64,000 nt of DNA from Lachnospiraceae bacterium (lineage in GTDB: Bacteria > Bacillota > Clostridia > Lachnospirales > Lachnospiraceae): NCBI GenBank assembly GCA_021771755.1, contig JAETOL010000019.1, forward strand, positions 1 to 64,000, given 5' to 3'. The notes under the pieces were generated by a model that ran no database searches, had not been told where the DNA came from, and saw only the letters and a list, made by a program, of their open reading frames with translations. Position 1 is the first letter of the stretch. Each line of letters starts with the position of its first letter. Shown here in pieces: positions 45,196 to 53,701 of the stretch. The translations under genes and the position numbers were made by a program.

Positions 45196-45229
45196 CCGCC
45201 CCAGTCTGCTAAACTAAGCGGCAATTTTT
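45195..45229. terminator. Bidirectional terminator after the toxin gene
   Basis: Stem GCCGC/GCGGC with an 18-base loop, beginning at the toxin stop codon. The plus strand continues AATTTTTG, and on the minus strand the mirror ends in TATTTTTG. It could end the toxin mRNA and also an antisense RNA. Confidence 0.7.
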
Positions 45230-45334
45230 GCTATATTCACACTCAATACACTGAATAAAATCCGTTACTGTTGAATCTCTTATTTACTGATAAAACTTGA
45301 TTTTTCTTCTTTGAACCTTTAATATTCATTGTAG

Positions 45335-45408
45335 ATACCTCTTGTATTCGTTAGATTTTACCAACTTGCCGGTCAGTAATAATCTAATTTTACTTGAGGT
45401 ATTTTTTT
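45335..45408 (+). terminator. Two-tier hairpin with T-run
   Basis: Outer stem ATACCTC/GAGGTAT and inner stem TTAGATT/AATCTAA, with seven T directly after the outer stem. It sits between the toxin locus and the 3' end of the sugar transporter gene. It may be a second terminator for the toxin side or part of a short RNA; no gene ends directly before it on the plus strand. Confidence 0.45.
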
Positions 45409-45458
45409 GTCAATCTCTTGACCTATTTAAATTATACAGGAAGCTTTTTGGCGTTTTT

Positions 45459-46859
45459 TTAGGCATTCTGTGCTTTTCTTTTTGCAATTTCTTCTTTCAT
45501 CGCAGGAAGTGTTTTTTCCAGATCAAACTTGCTTACAAGAATAAACATAATAACAAATATCACTAACGGTGTTACAATAGTGAATCCGTAAATTGCCATT
45601 TTTGTAGCTGCCGGCGCTGCAGTCAGTGCAGCATCATAGCCGACTGCCGCAAGGAACCAGCCGATAATAGATGTTCCGAGCCCGCTTCCCACTTTACCGC
45701 CAAAGCTGGATGCACTGTTGGAGGTTGCTACCATTCTTACACCATATTTATATTCATTATAATCAATTGACATTGCCGTCATAACTCCAACCAGACACAT
45801 CATCGGAATGGTTGCAAATGTTGTAATACTTCCGAATAATGCGTAGCAGAAAAAGATGTCTTTTGTGAAGAGAAGCAGTATATTTGCTCCTGCACCCATT
45901 GCAAAGCTCACCAGCAGCGTTTTCACAACACCAAGTTTCTTAATCATCGGTCCTACAAATATGAATCCTAACAGGGTCGGAATCATTCCGATTCCTCCGA
46001 GAACGCCGACCAGGTTGTCATTGCCGAAAATCCATTTACAGTAATATACTCCCGCACCCGCTGTAAGACCATATATAATGCATGAGAGCAGATTCACCAC
46101 AAGAACAATCACCCAGTATTTGTTGTGGAACAGCTTTCCAAGCGCTTCCTTAAACGGAATCACTTCTTCATCCTCTTCTTTCGCTTCTACTACCGCTCCT
46201 GCCTCTGTTGCTGTCTCACGGCTTGTTGCATAACAAATCAAGGCTGCCAGTATTACAATAATTCCCATGATAAAGCCAAATTTAATCCATGCGTTTTGGT
46301 TTCCGCCCAGTGCATTCGTAATCGGAATCATACAGATTGCAAATATCATACCTGCCACATAACCGGTCGCCGCTCTCCATGTTCCCATGATGCCTCGTTC
46401 TTCCTGGCTGTTCGTACGAACGGTCATAAGCGAGTTATAAGGGATTGCCATTGCCGTATATAATACTGCTGTCAGAAGAATGTTCGTTATTGTCACGTAA
46501 ATAATCTGTCCCATATCTCCTATTTTCGGCACCGTAAACATCAGAACCATTACAATACCTGCCGGAATTCCCGCTTTCAAAAGCCACGGACGATATTTTT
46601 CTTTTCCCGGTTTTGTATGGTCAATGATATTTCCCATAATCAGGTCTGTAAATGCGTCAATAATCTTACAGACAATAAACATTGTTGCAATCGCCCCAGC
46701 AGCCATGCCAACCTTATCCGTATAGAAGTATGTAAGCTGTCCTACCAGTGTGGACATCGCATTCAATGCGAACTGTCCCGTAGCATCTCCGAAGTAATCC
46801 TTCACGCGCATTACTTTCTGAACGCCAAATTTGTCCTTTCCTAATGGTTTTTTACTCAT
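45459..46859 (-). CDS. GPH family sugar:cation symporter
   Basis: 466 residues, about twelve membrane helices. The family motif is clear: IIDAFTDLIMGNIIDHTKP followed by GKEKYRPWLL near residue 70, then WRAATGYVAGMIFAIC and VNLLSCIIYGLTAGAGVYYC. MelB/UidB/XylP-like members import glycosides, glucuronides or oligosaccharides with Na+ or H+. GGAGGG precedes the ATG. It is the last gene of the GH3-GH78-transporter group, so rhamnosides or rhamnose-containing disaccharides are the probable cargo. Confidence 0.9.
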   Translation of the reverse strand: MSKKPLGKDKFGVQKVMRVKDYFGDATGQFALNAMSTLVGQLTYFYTDKVGMAAGAIATMFIVCKIIDAFTDLIMGNIIDHTKPGKEKYRPWLLKAGIPAGIVMVLMFTVPKIGDMGQIIYVTITNILLTAVLYTAMAIPYNSLMTVRTNSQEERGIMGTWRAATGYVAGMIFAICMIPITNALGGNQNAWIKFGFIMGIIVILAALICYATSRETATEAGAVVEAKEEDEEVIPFKEALGKLFHNKYWVIVLVVNLLSCIIYGLTAGAGVYYCKWIFGNDNLVGVLGGIGMIPTLLGFIFVGPMIKKLGVVKTLLVSFAMGAGANILLLFTKDIFFCYALFGSITTFATIPMMCLVGVMTAMSIDYNEYKYGVRMVATSNSASSFGGKVGSGLGTSIIGWFLAAVGYDAALTAAPAATKMAIYGFTIVTPLVIFVIMFILVSKFDLEKTLPAMKEEIAKRKAQNA

Positions 46860-46956
46860 TGTGTCCCTCCTTCATTTCGTATCACATTTCCTTGATATCT
46901 TGTAAGCTTAAAATATCACATTCCTATTTGTCTGTATTTTAATTTTAGCTTAATTT

Positions 46957-49704
46957 TTATAATTTTGAATTTGTAGCGTTCAGCGCATCAATGACTGCCA
47001 GATACATTGGCTTTGCCTGCGCATCTTGCACAAGCAGATCGGATATGGTCATGGACAATGCAAACTGAATCAGCGGGTCTTCCAGCATTCCCGGCATCAT
47101 TTCTTCAAACATATTGCGGCCAAGTTCTTCGGCGACCAACTCTCCGAGTGTTGACTCCAACGAATATTTCTCGAATTTCAGATTTGTATCCGTTTTGTAC
47201 TCGTAATGATATCTGCCGGAACCAACCGTAAATTCCGCTTCTTTCTCCGGAAGCTGGATAACAGCCGTTGTATTCACCGGAATCTGCACATCCACACAGA
47301 TTTTTCCTTCTCTACAGCTCCATGCACTTACGATTGTTCCATATATGGATTCATAAGCTGCGGACACCTCTGTCATTCCCTTTGTCAGCGTCGGCTGAAT
47401 CCGTATTTTCTTATATCCCGGTTCCATACAGCGTATTCCTGCAACTTTTTCGTACAACCAGCTTCCAATCGAACCGTACGCATAATGGTTCAGGGAGTTC
47501 ATACCTGATTCGTCAAAATCCCCATTTGGCAGAATGGAATTCCAACGCTCCCAGATTGTCGTTGCGCCTTTCTTTACTGCATAGAGCCAGCCCGGAAAAT
47601 CCTCTTTCATAAAGATTTCATCCGCCAACCCGTGAAGACCGTTTTCTGACAAACAATGACACAGATACGGTGTACCCACAAAACCTGTCGTCAGATGATT
47701 ATGGTGTGCCCCGATATTTAACTCCAATGTCTCCAAAATCCGATTACGAAATTCCGGTTTTATCAAGTCAAAGTACAGCATCAGCACACAGGCTGTCTGT
47801 GTCTCACTGACCATTCGTCCGCTTCTTGTCACGTATTCCACATGAATGGCTTCTACTATTTTTTCATATAAGTCACCGTATGCTTTTGCTTCCTCTGCAT
47901 ACCCCAATGCATCCGCAGCATCCCGCACAATCCTGGTCGAATATGCGTAATAAGCATTTGCCACCAGATATTTGTCCGTTCCGCCTGTCCGGTCGGTGCT
48001 TCCGGATTCTATGTCCAGCGCCAGCCAGTCTCCATACTGGAATCCACTCTGCCACAATCCGTTTTTCGAGACTCTCGCATGTATATAATCCACCCAGTTC
48101 TTCATCATCGGGAATTGCTCCGCAAGCATCTCTTTATCCCCGTAAACCTTATAAATCGTCCACGGAATGATTGTCGCAGCATCGCTCCATGCCGCTGCTC
48201 CCGCCTGATTTCCGAGAATATTCGGAACAACATGAGGTACGCCCCACTCCGGAGTGGTCTCTGCTGCCATATCCCGCAGCCATTTTCGGAAAAATAATGC
48301 CGTGTGGAAATTATAGGAGGCTGTGCCACAGAATACCTGTGCATCTCCGGTCCAGCCCAACCGTTCATCTCTCTGTGGGCAGTCTGTCGGAACATCGAGG
48401 AAGTTGCCTCTCTGTCCCCACTGTATATTACTCTGCAGTTGGTTAACCAACGTGTTGTCGGATGTGAATGTTCCTGTCGGCTGCATGTCTGTGTGCATTG
48501 CACATGCCGTAAAATCCGATGCCTCTGTTTCCGTTCCTGCGCCTTCCACACAAATATAACGGAATCCGTGGAAAGTGAAGTGCGGCATCACAAGCATTCC
48601 CACCTGCTTTTCTCCGTATACGAATGTATCTGTACATCTTGCCGTCCGCAGATTCTCTGTATAGAAGTTTCCATCTTTATCCAGTGTTTCTGCATATCGA
48701 ATAACTAATCTGTCTCCAATAAGTTTTGGAAGTCGTATTTCTACCAGTCCTGCCATATTCTGTCCGAAATCAAACACCAATTCTCCTTTTGGAGTCACGA
48801 TCCTTTCCTTTACATCAAACCGTTTCGTTACCCGGACCGGCTCGGATTCCTGCGCCACAATCTGCCCGATATCATCCGTATGTTCAAACAGAACTGCCTT
48901 TCCTACCTGCCTTCTTTCTTTTGTATAATCCTGTATCTCACCGTGATAAATCTCGGAAAACAGAATTTCTCCTGTTTCCACATGCCAGTCCGTATCAGTG
49001 CCGATGCAGATAATTTCCCCGTCTTCGTACTCGATACGCACCATTGCCAGCAAAGCCGTTCTGTCGCCGTAAAGATTTGGTCTTGCATCAAACCCGAGTT
49101 CTCCCTTATACCACCCGTTTCCTACAGTAACCGTAATCTCATTATCTTTTTCCAGGAGTTCCGTAATATCATAAGTCTGATACTGCAGTCGGTGATGATA
49201 AGATGTCCAGCCCGGAGCCAGGAACAAGTCTCCTGTTTTCCTTCCGTTAATAAATGCCTCATATACACCACAGGCAGTCGCATACAGCCTTGCTCTCTTC
49301 ACTGGTCTGTCCAGAGAAAAGCTGCGGACAAATACCGGACATGCAGTCTCTTCAGCCGGAAGTGTATGGGTAATCCATTTTGCATTCCAGTTTTCTTCTC
49401 TCATCAAACCGGTTTCAAAGTTTCCTGTCACCTGTCCCAGCTCTCCGTAATTATCCCATACACTGACCTGCACCTGATAAACAGTCATCTCTTTCAATGC
49501 AGCACCCTTATATGGCACCAGAACGGATTGGTCGCTTTTCACCCGGCCGCTGTCCCACATAAGCCGGCCTCCGCTGACAACCTGAATCTGGTAGTTTGTC
49601 TGCACAACATCCTGCTTTTCACTCTCCAACTTCCATGAGAAACGTGGTTTCTCATCGATTCCTATCGGATTTTTTCTGTATTCTATTGTCAAATCACGAA
49701 TCAT
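46957..49704 (-). CDS. GH78 alpha-L-rhamnosidase with C-terminal helical tail
   Basis: About 915 residues, no signal peptide, so cytoplasmic. N-terminal Ig-like and carbohydrate-binding domains lead into the catalytic alpha/alpha barrel. FLDVPTDCPQRDERLGWTGD and GATTIWERWNSILPNGDFDE carry the expected acidic residues, and HYAYGSIGSWLYEKVAGI completes the signature. It removes terminal L-rhamnose from plant glycosides. The last 69 residues (STLGELVAEE to ALNATNSKL) form a Met/Ala/Leu-rich tail not usual in GH78 and resembling the tail of the GH3 encoded at 58.4 kb. ATG 49704 is preferred because GAGAGG is eight bases upstream; 49710 is too close. Confidence 0.93.
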   Translation of the reverse strand: MIRDLTIEYRKNPIGIDEKPRFSWKLESEKQDVVQTNYQIQVVSGGRLMWDSGRVKSDQSVLVPYKGAALKEMTVYQVQVSVWDNYGELGQVTGNFETGLMREENWNAKWITHTLPAEETACPVFVRSFSLDRPVKRARLYATACGVYEAFINGRKTGDLFLAPGWTSYHHRLQYQTYDITELLEKDNEITVTVGNGWYKGELGFDARPNLYGDRTALLAMVRIEYEDGEIICIGTDTDWHVETGEILFSEIYHGEIQDYTKERRQVGKAVLFEHTDDIGQIVAQESEPVRVTKRFDVKERIVTPKGELVFDFGQNMAGLVEIRLPKLIGDRLVIRYAETLDKDGNFYTENLRTARCTDTFVYGEKQVGMLVMPHFTFHGFRYICVEGAGTETEASDFTACAMHTDMQPTGTFTSDNTLVNQLQSNIQWGQRGNFLDVPTDCPQRDERLGWTGDAQVFCGTASYNFHTALFFRKWLRDMAAETTPEWGVPHVVPNILGNQAGAAAWSDAATIIPWTIYKVYGDKEMLAEQFPMMKNWVDYIHARVSKNGLWQSGFQYGDWLALDIESGSTDRTGGTDKYLVANAYYAYSTRIVRDAADALGYAEEAKAYGDLYEKIVEAIHVEYVTRSGRMVSETQTACVLMLYFDLIKPEFRNRILETLELNIGAHHNHLTTGFVGTPYLCHCLSENGLHGLADEIFMKEDFPGWLYAVKKGATTIWERWNSILPNGDFDESGMNSLNHYAYGSIGSWLYEKVAGIRCMEPGYKKIRIQPTLTKGMTEVSAAYESIYGTIVSAWSCREGKICVDVQIPVNTTAVIQLPEKEAEFTVGSGRYHYEYKTDTNLKFEKYSLESTLGELVAEELGRNMFEEMMPGMLEDPLIQFALSMTISDLLVQDAQAKPMYLAVIDALNATNSKL

Positions 49705-49758
49705 ATGCATTTCCTCTCTCTTTTTGTTTTTCTGATTCTTTCTATTCTATGAAAATTT

Positions 49759-49785
49759 GTAACTGTGAGGGTACTGAACAGTTAC
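49759..49785. repeat. 27-bp palindrome, copy 1
   Basis: GTAACTGT and ACAGTTAC arms around an 11-base centre GAGGGTACTGA. The stop codon of the GH3 gene lies inside the right arm. An exact inverted copy occurs on the other side of the same gene, 2.5 kb away. Confidence 0.85.
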
Positions 49786-52250
49786 GAAAATTTTGCCATT
49801 GTACGAATCAGAGCGGTAACATTCTCCTGAAGTCTTGCCATGTCTATGGTACCGTTCTCCAATCCTTTCTTTATCTGACCGGTATATGTATCATCATTAG
49901 AGCCCATAAAGCTGGCTGGCATATGAACATCCATCGCATATTCAAAAGTTCGGAAATAAATTTCCCGGATTGCACGTTCGGAAATCAGACTCTGATTTCG
50001 CTTTCTGGAAGATTCACAGTTGTTCCCGATAAAATGTTTATAGCAGCTTCCGATCCCGGCTCCTTCCAATCCTTTTGCATAAAATCCGGCCATGACACCG
50101 GACAAATACGGATCTTCCGAAAAATATTCCGGCTGTCGTCCATTTAGCGGATTTCTGTGAATATTAAATGCTGGTGCAAGAACCAGCGGCATGCCCAATG
50201 CCTTCGCTTCTTCCCCGATTACACACCCGATTGCTTCCGATAATTCTTTATTGAACGAAGCACAGATTGTAACGCCTGACGGCATTCCAATATTTTTGAT
50301 GTTCAGATTGACTCCGCTGTTTCCATCGCTCACCGGAAAGTCCGGCAAATCATATCCTTCTGTCTGAAATACACGACCTGCCTCACCGATACCTTCCATT
50401 CCCCACCCTGCCGAGGCACAGATGCTGATGCGGGCAAGTTCCTCCGGTGACATCTGTGCCACAAACTCAGCCGCACGTGACGGATTTTTTCTTACAGCAT
50501 CAAATGTTACCTTCTCTTCCGGTTTCTCCATATCAAACTTTGCAGGATAATGTTTCCTCTTCTCATAAGGCAAAAATGTCAACTTATTTTTGACCACTCC
50601 GGAATGCGCTCCTGTCGGCCATGTATCATCCGGATTTGTTTTGGATAATCTTGTAAATTTGTAATCGCAGCAAAGCAGATTGGTTACCTGTTTGATTATT
50701 CTTGTTTCTTCTTCGTCGAATCCGCCGCATTCCGCTGCTTCAATACTGTTTCCCACATAAATACGGTAATATCCTTTTGATAAAATATACGCCGCTTTTT
50801 CTTCCGAATATGAAGTCAATACTTTCACCGGAACATGAACAGGAATCTTCTGTTCCTCTCCCGGAAGCAGTTCCTTTGTTTTTTCAAAGAATACCAGTTC
50901 TTTTTCCGGCTGCTCCAGTTCTGATTCCGGTTTGCCTACATAAACCTGAACAACTTCTTTTCCGGCTTTTTCCCCGACATTCTTCACATATACATCCAGT
51001 TCCAGTACTTCCCCGTCAAATCGAATATTCTCCTGCCTGATACAAAACTCTGTATAACTTAATCCGTAGCCAAACGGATACGCCACTTTTTTCCTGAATG
51101 TTGTAAAATAACGATATCCCACATAAATGTCTTCCTCGTAACAAGTATCCACATATATATTTTCATCTGCTGTCAGACGTGTTTTATCTACACAGTCATA
51201 GAAATTTTTCGACGACGGAATATCAAAATAATCCTTTGCCCATGTATCCGGCAGCTTCCCTGACGGATTTACAGCCCCGCTCAGGATATCCGAAAGTGCC
51301 GGTCCTGCAAGCATTCCACCAAATCCCGAATATATAAGTCCTGCAACTGCATACTTTTCTGCAAATGTCACATCAATCGGATATCCGACATTTAAAACCA
51401 CAATTGTCTTTGCAAATGTATCCGTTACTTTTGCAATAAGTGCTTCTTCAGCCTCGCTCAGATAGTATTCCCCTTTCGCCGTGGAAGCATCCTGGTTTTC
51501 TCCTGCTGCACGTGTCAGGAACACGATTGCCGTATCGGACAATTTCTTTGCACGCATCAACATCTCGTCCTCCGGTATCTCATCCCTGTCACAGCCGTAA
51601 AATTCAACCAGTTCTTCATTCAGTGAATAAGCTTCTCCTTCCCTGACAGCCTCCACAAAATTAACACTGTAGCGAGGATTGATTTTGCCTGCCCCCACTG
51701 CTCCGATACGAAATTCGTGAATACCTCTGCCAAACAGATTCAATACCGTTCCCTTCTTCAGTGGAAGAACTTCCGCCTCATTTTTCAAAAGAACGATTCC
51801 CTCCCTGGCGGCTTCCAGTGCAATCTGTTCATGTGCTGCATCTTCCGGCTTCGGTTTCACTTTTTCCACACCTCTGACCGTAAAATCCTGCGGATTCATC
51901 TCATTCCCATCCATGTCCACAAAACCTTCCACGTGAAGTTGATATTCCCGACCGTACTCTGTCACAAGTCCCCGAAGCGGAATTCCAAGCACCCACATAT
52001 TTCCCATAACTTCCATATATTGGTTGATACAGCCGGATACCACCCTGCTATCTAAGGTGACGGTTCCCTGAATATCCGGATTCATCGGCTTTGCCCACAT
52101 CATAAGCAGACAGCCGGATAGTCGACGATCCAGCATAAAATACAATCCGTCAATATCATGAAAATCGTACTCCAGCGGTCCCATTTCAAAAAGCAATGGT
52201 TTATCTTCTTTTCCTGTCGGAAGCTGTTCCCAAAAATCTTCCATTCCCAT
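49782..52250 (-). CDS. Domain-permuted GH3 beta-glycosidase lacking the nucleophile segment
   Basis: 822 residues, cytoplasmic. Domain order is reversed as in some Clostridia GH3: first the alpha/beta sandwich (about 125-400, RAAGENQDASTAKGEYYLSE with the likely acid/base region), then a fibronectin-like domain (about 400-510), last the TIM barrel (about 600-822). The barrel keeps FNIHRNPLNGRQPEYFSEDP and CYKHFIGNNCESSR. It then jumps from REIYFRTFEYAMDVHMPASF directly to MGSNDDTYTGQIKKGLENG. Roughly 60-70 residues with YNxxNG, WGFxG and the SDW/TDW nucleophile are missing without a frameshift. The protein is thus probably unable to hydrolyse by the normal mechanism. AAAGGAG precedes the ATG. 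Confidence 0.85.
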   Translation of the reverse strand: MGMEDFWEQLPTGKEDKPLLFEMGPLEYDFHDIDGLYFMLDRRLSGCLLMMWAKPMNPDIQGTVTLDSRVVSGCINQYMEVMGNMWVLGIPLRGLVTEYGREYQLHVEGFVDMDGNEMNPQDFTVRGVEKVKPKPEDAAHEQIALEAAREGIVLLKNEAEVLPLKKGTVLNLFGRGIHEFRIGAVGAGKINPRYSVNFVEAVREGEAYSLNEELVEFYGCDRDEIPEDEMLMRAKKLSDTAIVFLTRAAGENQDASTAKGEYYLSEAEEALIAKVTDTFAKTIVVLNVGYPIDVTFAEKYAVAGLIYSGFGGMLAGPALSDILSGAVNPSGKLPDTWAKDYFDIPSSKNFYDCVDKTRLTADENIYVDTCYEEDIYVGYRYFTTFRKKVAYPFGYGLSYTEFCIRQENIRFDGEVLELDVYVKNVGEKAGKEVVQVYVGKPESELEQPEKELVFFEKTKELLPGEEQKIPVHVPVKVLTSYSEEKAAYILSKGYYRIYVGNSIEAAECGGFDEEETRIIKQVTNLLCCDYKFTRLSKTNPDDTWPTGAHSGVVKNKLTFLPYEKRKHYPAKFDMEKPEEKVTFDAVRKNPSRAAEFVAQMSPEELARISICASAGWGMEGIGEAGRVFQTEGYDLPDFPVSDGNSGVNLNIKNIGMPSGVTICASFNKELSEAIGCVIGEEAKALGMPLVLAPAFNIHRNPLNGRQPEYFSEDPYLSGVMAGFYAKGLEGAGIGSCYKHFIGNNCESSRKRNQSLISERAIREIYFRTFEYAMDVHMPASFMGSNDDTYTGQIKKGLENGTIDMARLQENVTALIRTMAKFS

Positions 52251-52287
52251 GTTGAGTTCTCCTTTTAAATACTTTCATTGAGTTATC

Positions 52288-52314
52288 GTAACTGTTCAGT
52301 ACCCTCACAGTTAC
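52288..52314. repeat. 27-bp palindrome, copy 2 (inverted)
   Basis: Exact reverse complement of copy 1, with arms GTAACTGT/ACAGTTAC around TCAGTACCCTC. It lies 37 bases before the GH3 start and between the GH3 gene and the AraC promoter. Confidence 0.85.
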
Positions 52315-52391
52315 GAGTTATCTATAAAATAAAATATCAAACCATATAATTTTTGTATTACAATATTGATTACAATATTTCAATTTTGTCC

Positions 52392-52420
52392 TTGTTTTTA
52401 TAAATAGAACACCTTATAAT
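52392..52420 (+). promoter_or_regulatory. Sigma-A promoter of the AraC gene
   Basis: TTGTTT, 17-base spacer, TATAAT, about 60 bases before the ATG and outside the palindrome. Confidence 0.65.
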
Positions 52421-52480
52421 TAGTATTACATCCATTTCAAAGAGAGTTTAAAAGTACGGTTTTACCTGGAGGAGTCTTCC

Positions 52481-53680
52481 ATGATTACTGATTTAAAGGC
52501 ATTTTGTGAATTATTTTATGCATCAACCTCCATACCGATTGGCTATTACCACGCTTCACCCGACAATGACTGTTCCTTTCCTTCGATTTTGGAAGATCCG
52601 TCTGTTTTTAAAGGCATCCTGTCCGGTTTCCGACATTTCACAAAAAACCCGGACTATTTTATCTCGCAGTCCTTCGGCTATTATGGTTATATAAAGCCGG
52701 AGCATGCTGATTGCGTAATCATCATTGGCCCTGTATTCAGCACACCTATTTCAGATCTTACACTTCGCACTTTCATGCAGGAATGGGCAATCAGTCAGGA
52801 ACACAAACCGGATATACTCCAATTTCTGGTCAATATTCCTCAGATTTCCTTTAACCAGTTTCTCCAGACACTTGCCTGGCTTCACCTGTGTTTCAACGAT
52901 GAATATATTTCTGTTGGACAGCATTTTAATCTGGAAAACACAAGCAGCATCAGCGAGTTTTCCAATGTACATTCCAATCAGGTGATGAATGCAAAGGAAG
53001 AACAGCATTTTCATAATACCTACCAGTTTGAACAGAAACTTCTGCAGTATATTCAAAATGGAGACGTCGAAAAAATGAAAACATTGTTAAACACCCCCTC
53101 CGAATTATCGGGTGGTCTTATGGCTGACAACTCCCTCCGGCAGGAAAAGAATGTTTTCATTACAACTGTTGCAATTGTTACAAGAAGTGCCATTGCCGGA
53201 GGAATGGATATGGAACAGGCTTACCAGCTTGCCGATGTATATATCCGTGAATGTGAAAAGCTGCAGAATATTTCCCACATTGAAACCTTGTCTTATTCTA
53301 TGCTGATTGATTTTACGGAACGGGTTTCGCAAAATAAAATTCCTCAGGGAATGTCTCTGGAAATATTTGAGTGTATTCAGTTTATTACTCACCACATCAA
53401 CGAATCCATTCAGGTTGGCGATGTAGCTGAGCATATCGGAAGAAGCCGCTCTTATTTGACAAACAAGTTCAAAAAAGAGCTCGGCTTCGATGTCTGCAGC
53501 TTCATTATGCGGTGTAAGCTGGAAGAGGCAAAAAGTCTCCTGACATATTCGGATAAGACATTAAGCGAAATCAGTAACTATCTTTGTTTTTCCAGTCAGT
53601 CTTACTTTCAGACTGTATTTAAGAAAAAATATGGTCTGACTCCGACACAGTATCGGAATCAGACCCACAAAATCTACTAA
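52481..53680 (+). CDS. AraC family transcriptional regulator
   Basis: 399 residues. The C-terminal double helix-turn-helix is at about 290-395 (INESIQVGDVAEHIGRSRSY, LTNKFKKELGF, and LCFSSQSYFQTVFKKKYGLT, PTQYR). The N-terminal 280 residues are a sensor of unrecognised fold with no membrane helix. GGAGGAG precedes the ATG. It is divergent from the GH3-GH78-GPH group and faces the GH2 gene, so it probably activates the glycoside genes in response to a sugar. Confidence 0.9.
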   Translation: MITDLKAFCELFYASTSIPIGYYHASPDNDCSFPSILEDPSVFKGILSGFRHFTKNPDYFISQSFGYYGYIKPEHADCVIIIGPVFSTPISDLTLRTFMQEWAISQEHKPDILQFLVNIPQISFNQFLQTLAWLHLCFNDEYISVGQHFNLENTSSISEFSNVHSNQVMNAKEEQHFHNTYQFEQKLLQYIQNGDVEKMKTLLNTPSELSGGLMADNSLRQEKNVFITTVAIVTRSAIAGGMDMEQAYQLADVYIRECEKLQNISHIETLSYSMLIDFTERVSQNKIPQGMSLEIFECIQFITHHINESIQVGDVAEHIGRSRSYLTNKFKKELGFDVCSFIMRCKLEEAKSLLTYSDKTLSEISNYLCFSSQSYFQTVFKKKYGLTPTQYRNQTHKIY

Positions 53681-53701
53681 TATATCAGGCGGGGCATCTT
53701 T

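Noticed and set aside
44940-45224. A 94-codon minus-strand frame across the toxin locus.
   Set aside because: It is antisense to the toxin and its leader, has no ribosome site, and the opposite strand gives a complete promoter-leader-gene-terminator unit.
53105-53434. A minus-strand frame inside the AraC gene.
   Set aside because: Complementary to the coding strand of a clear AraC protein and without its own signals.
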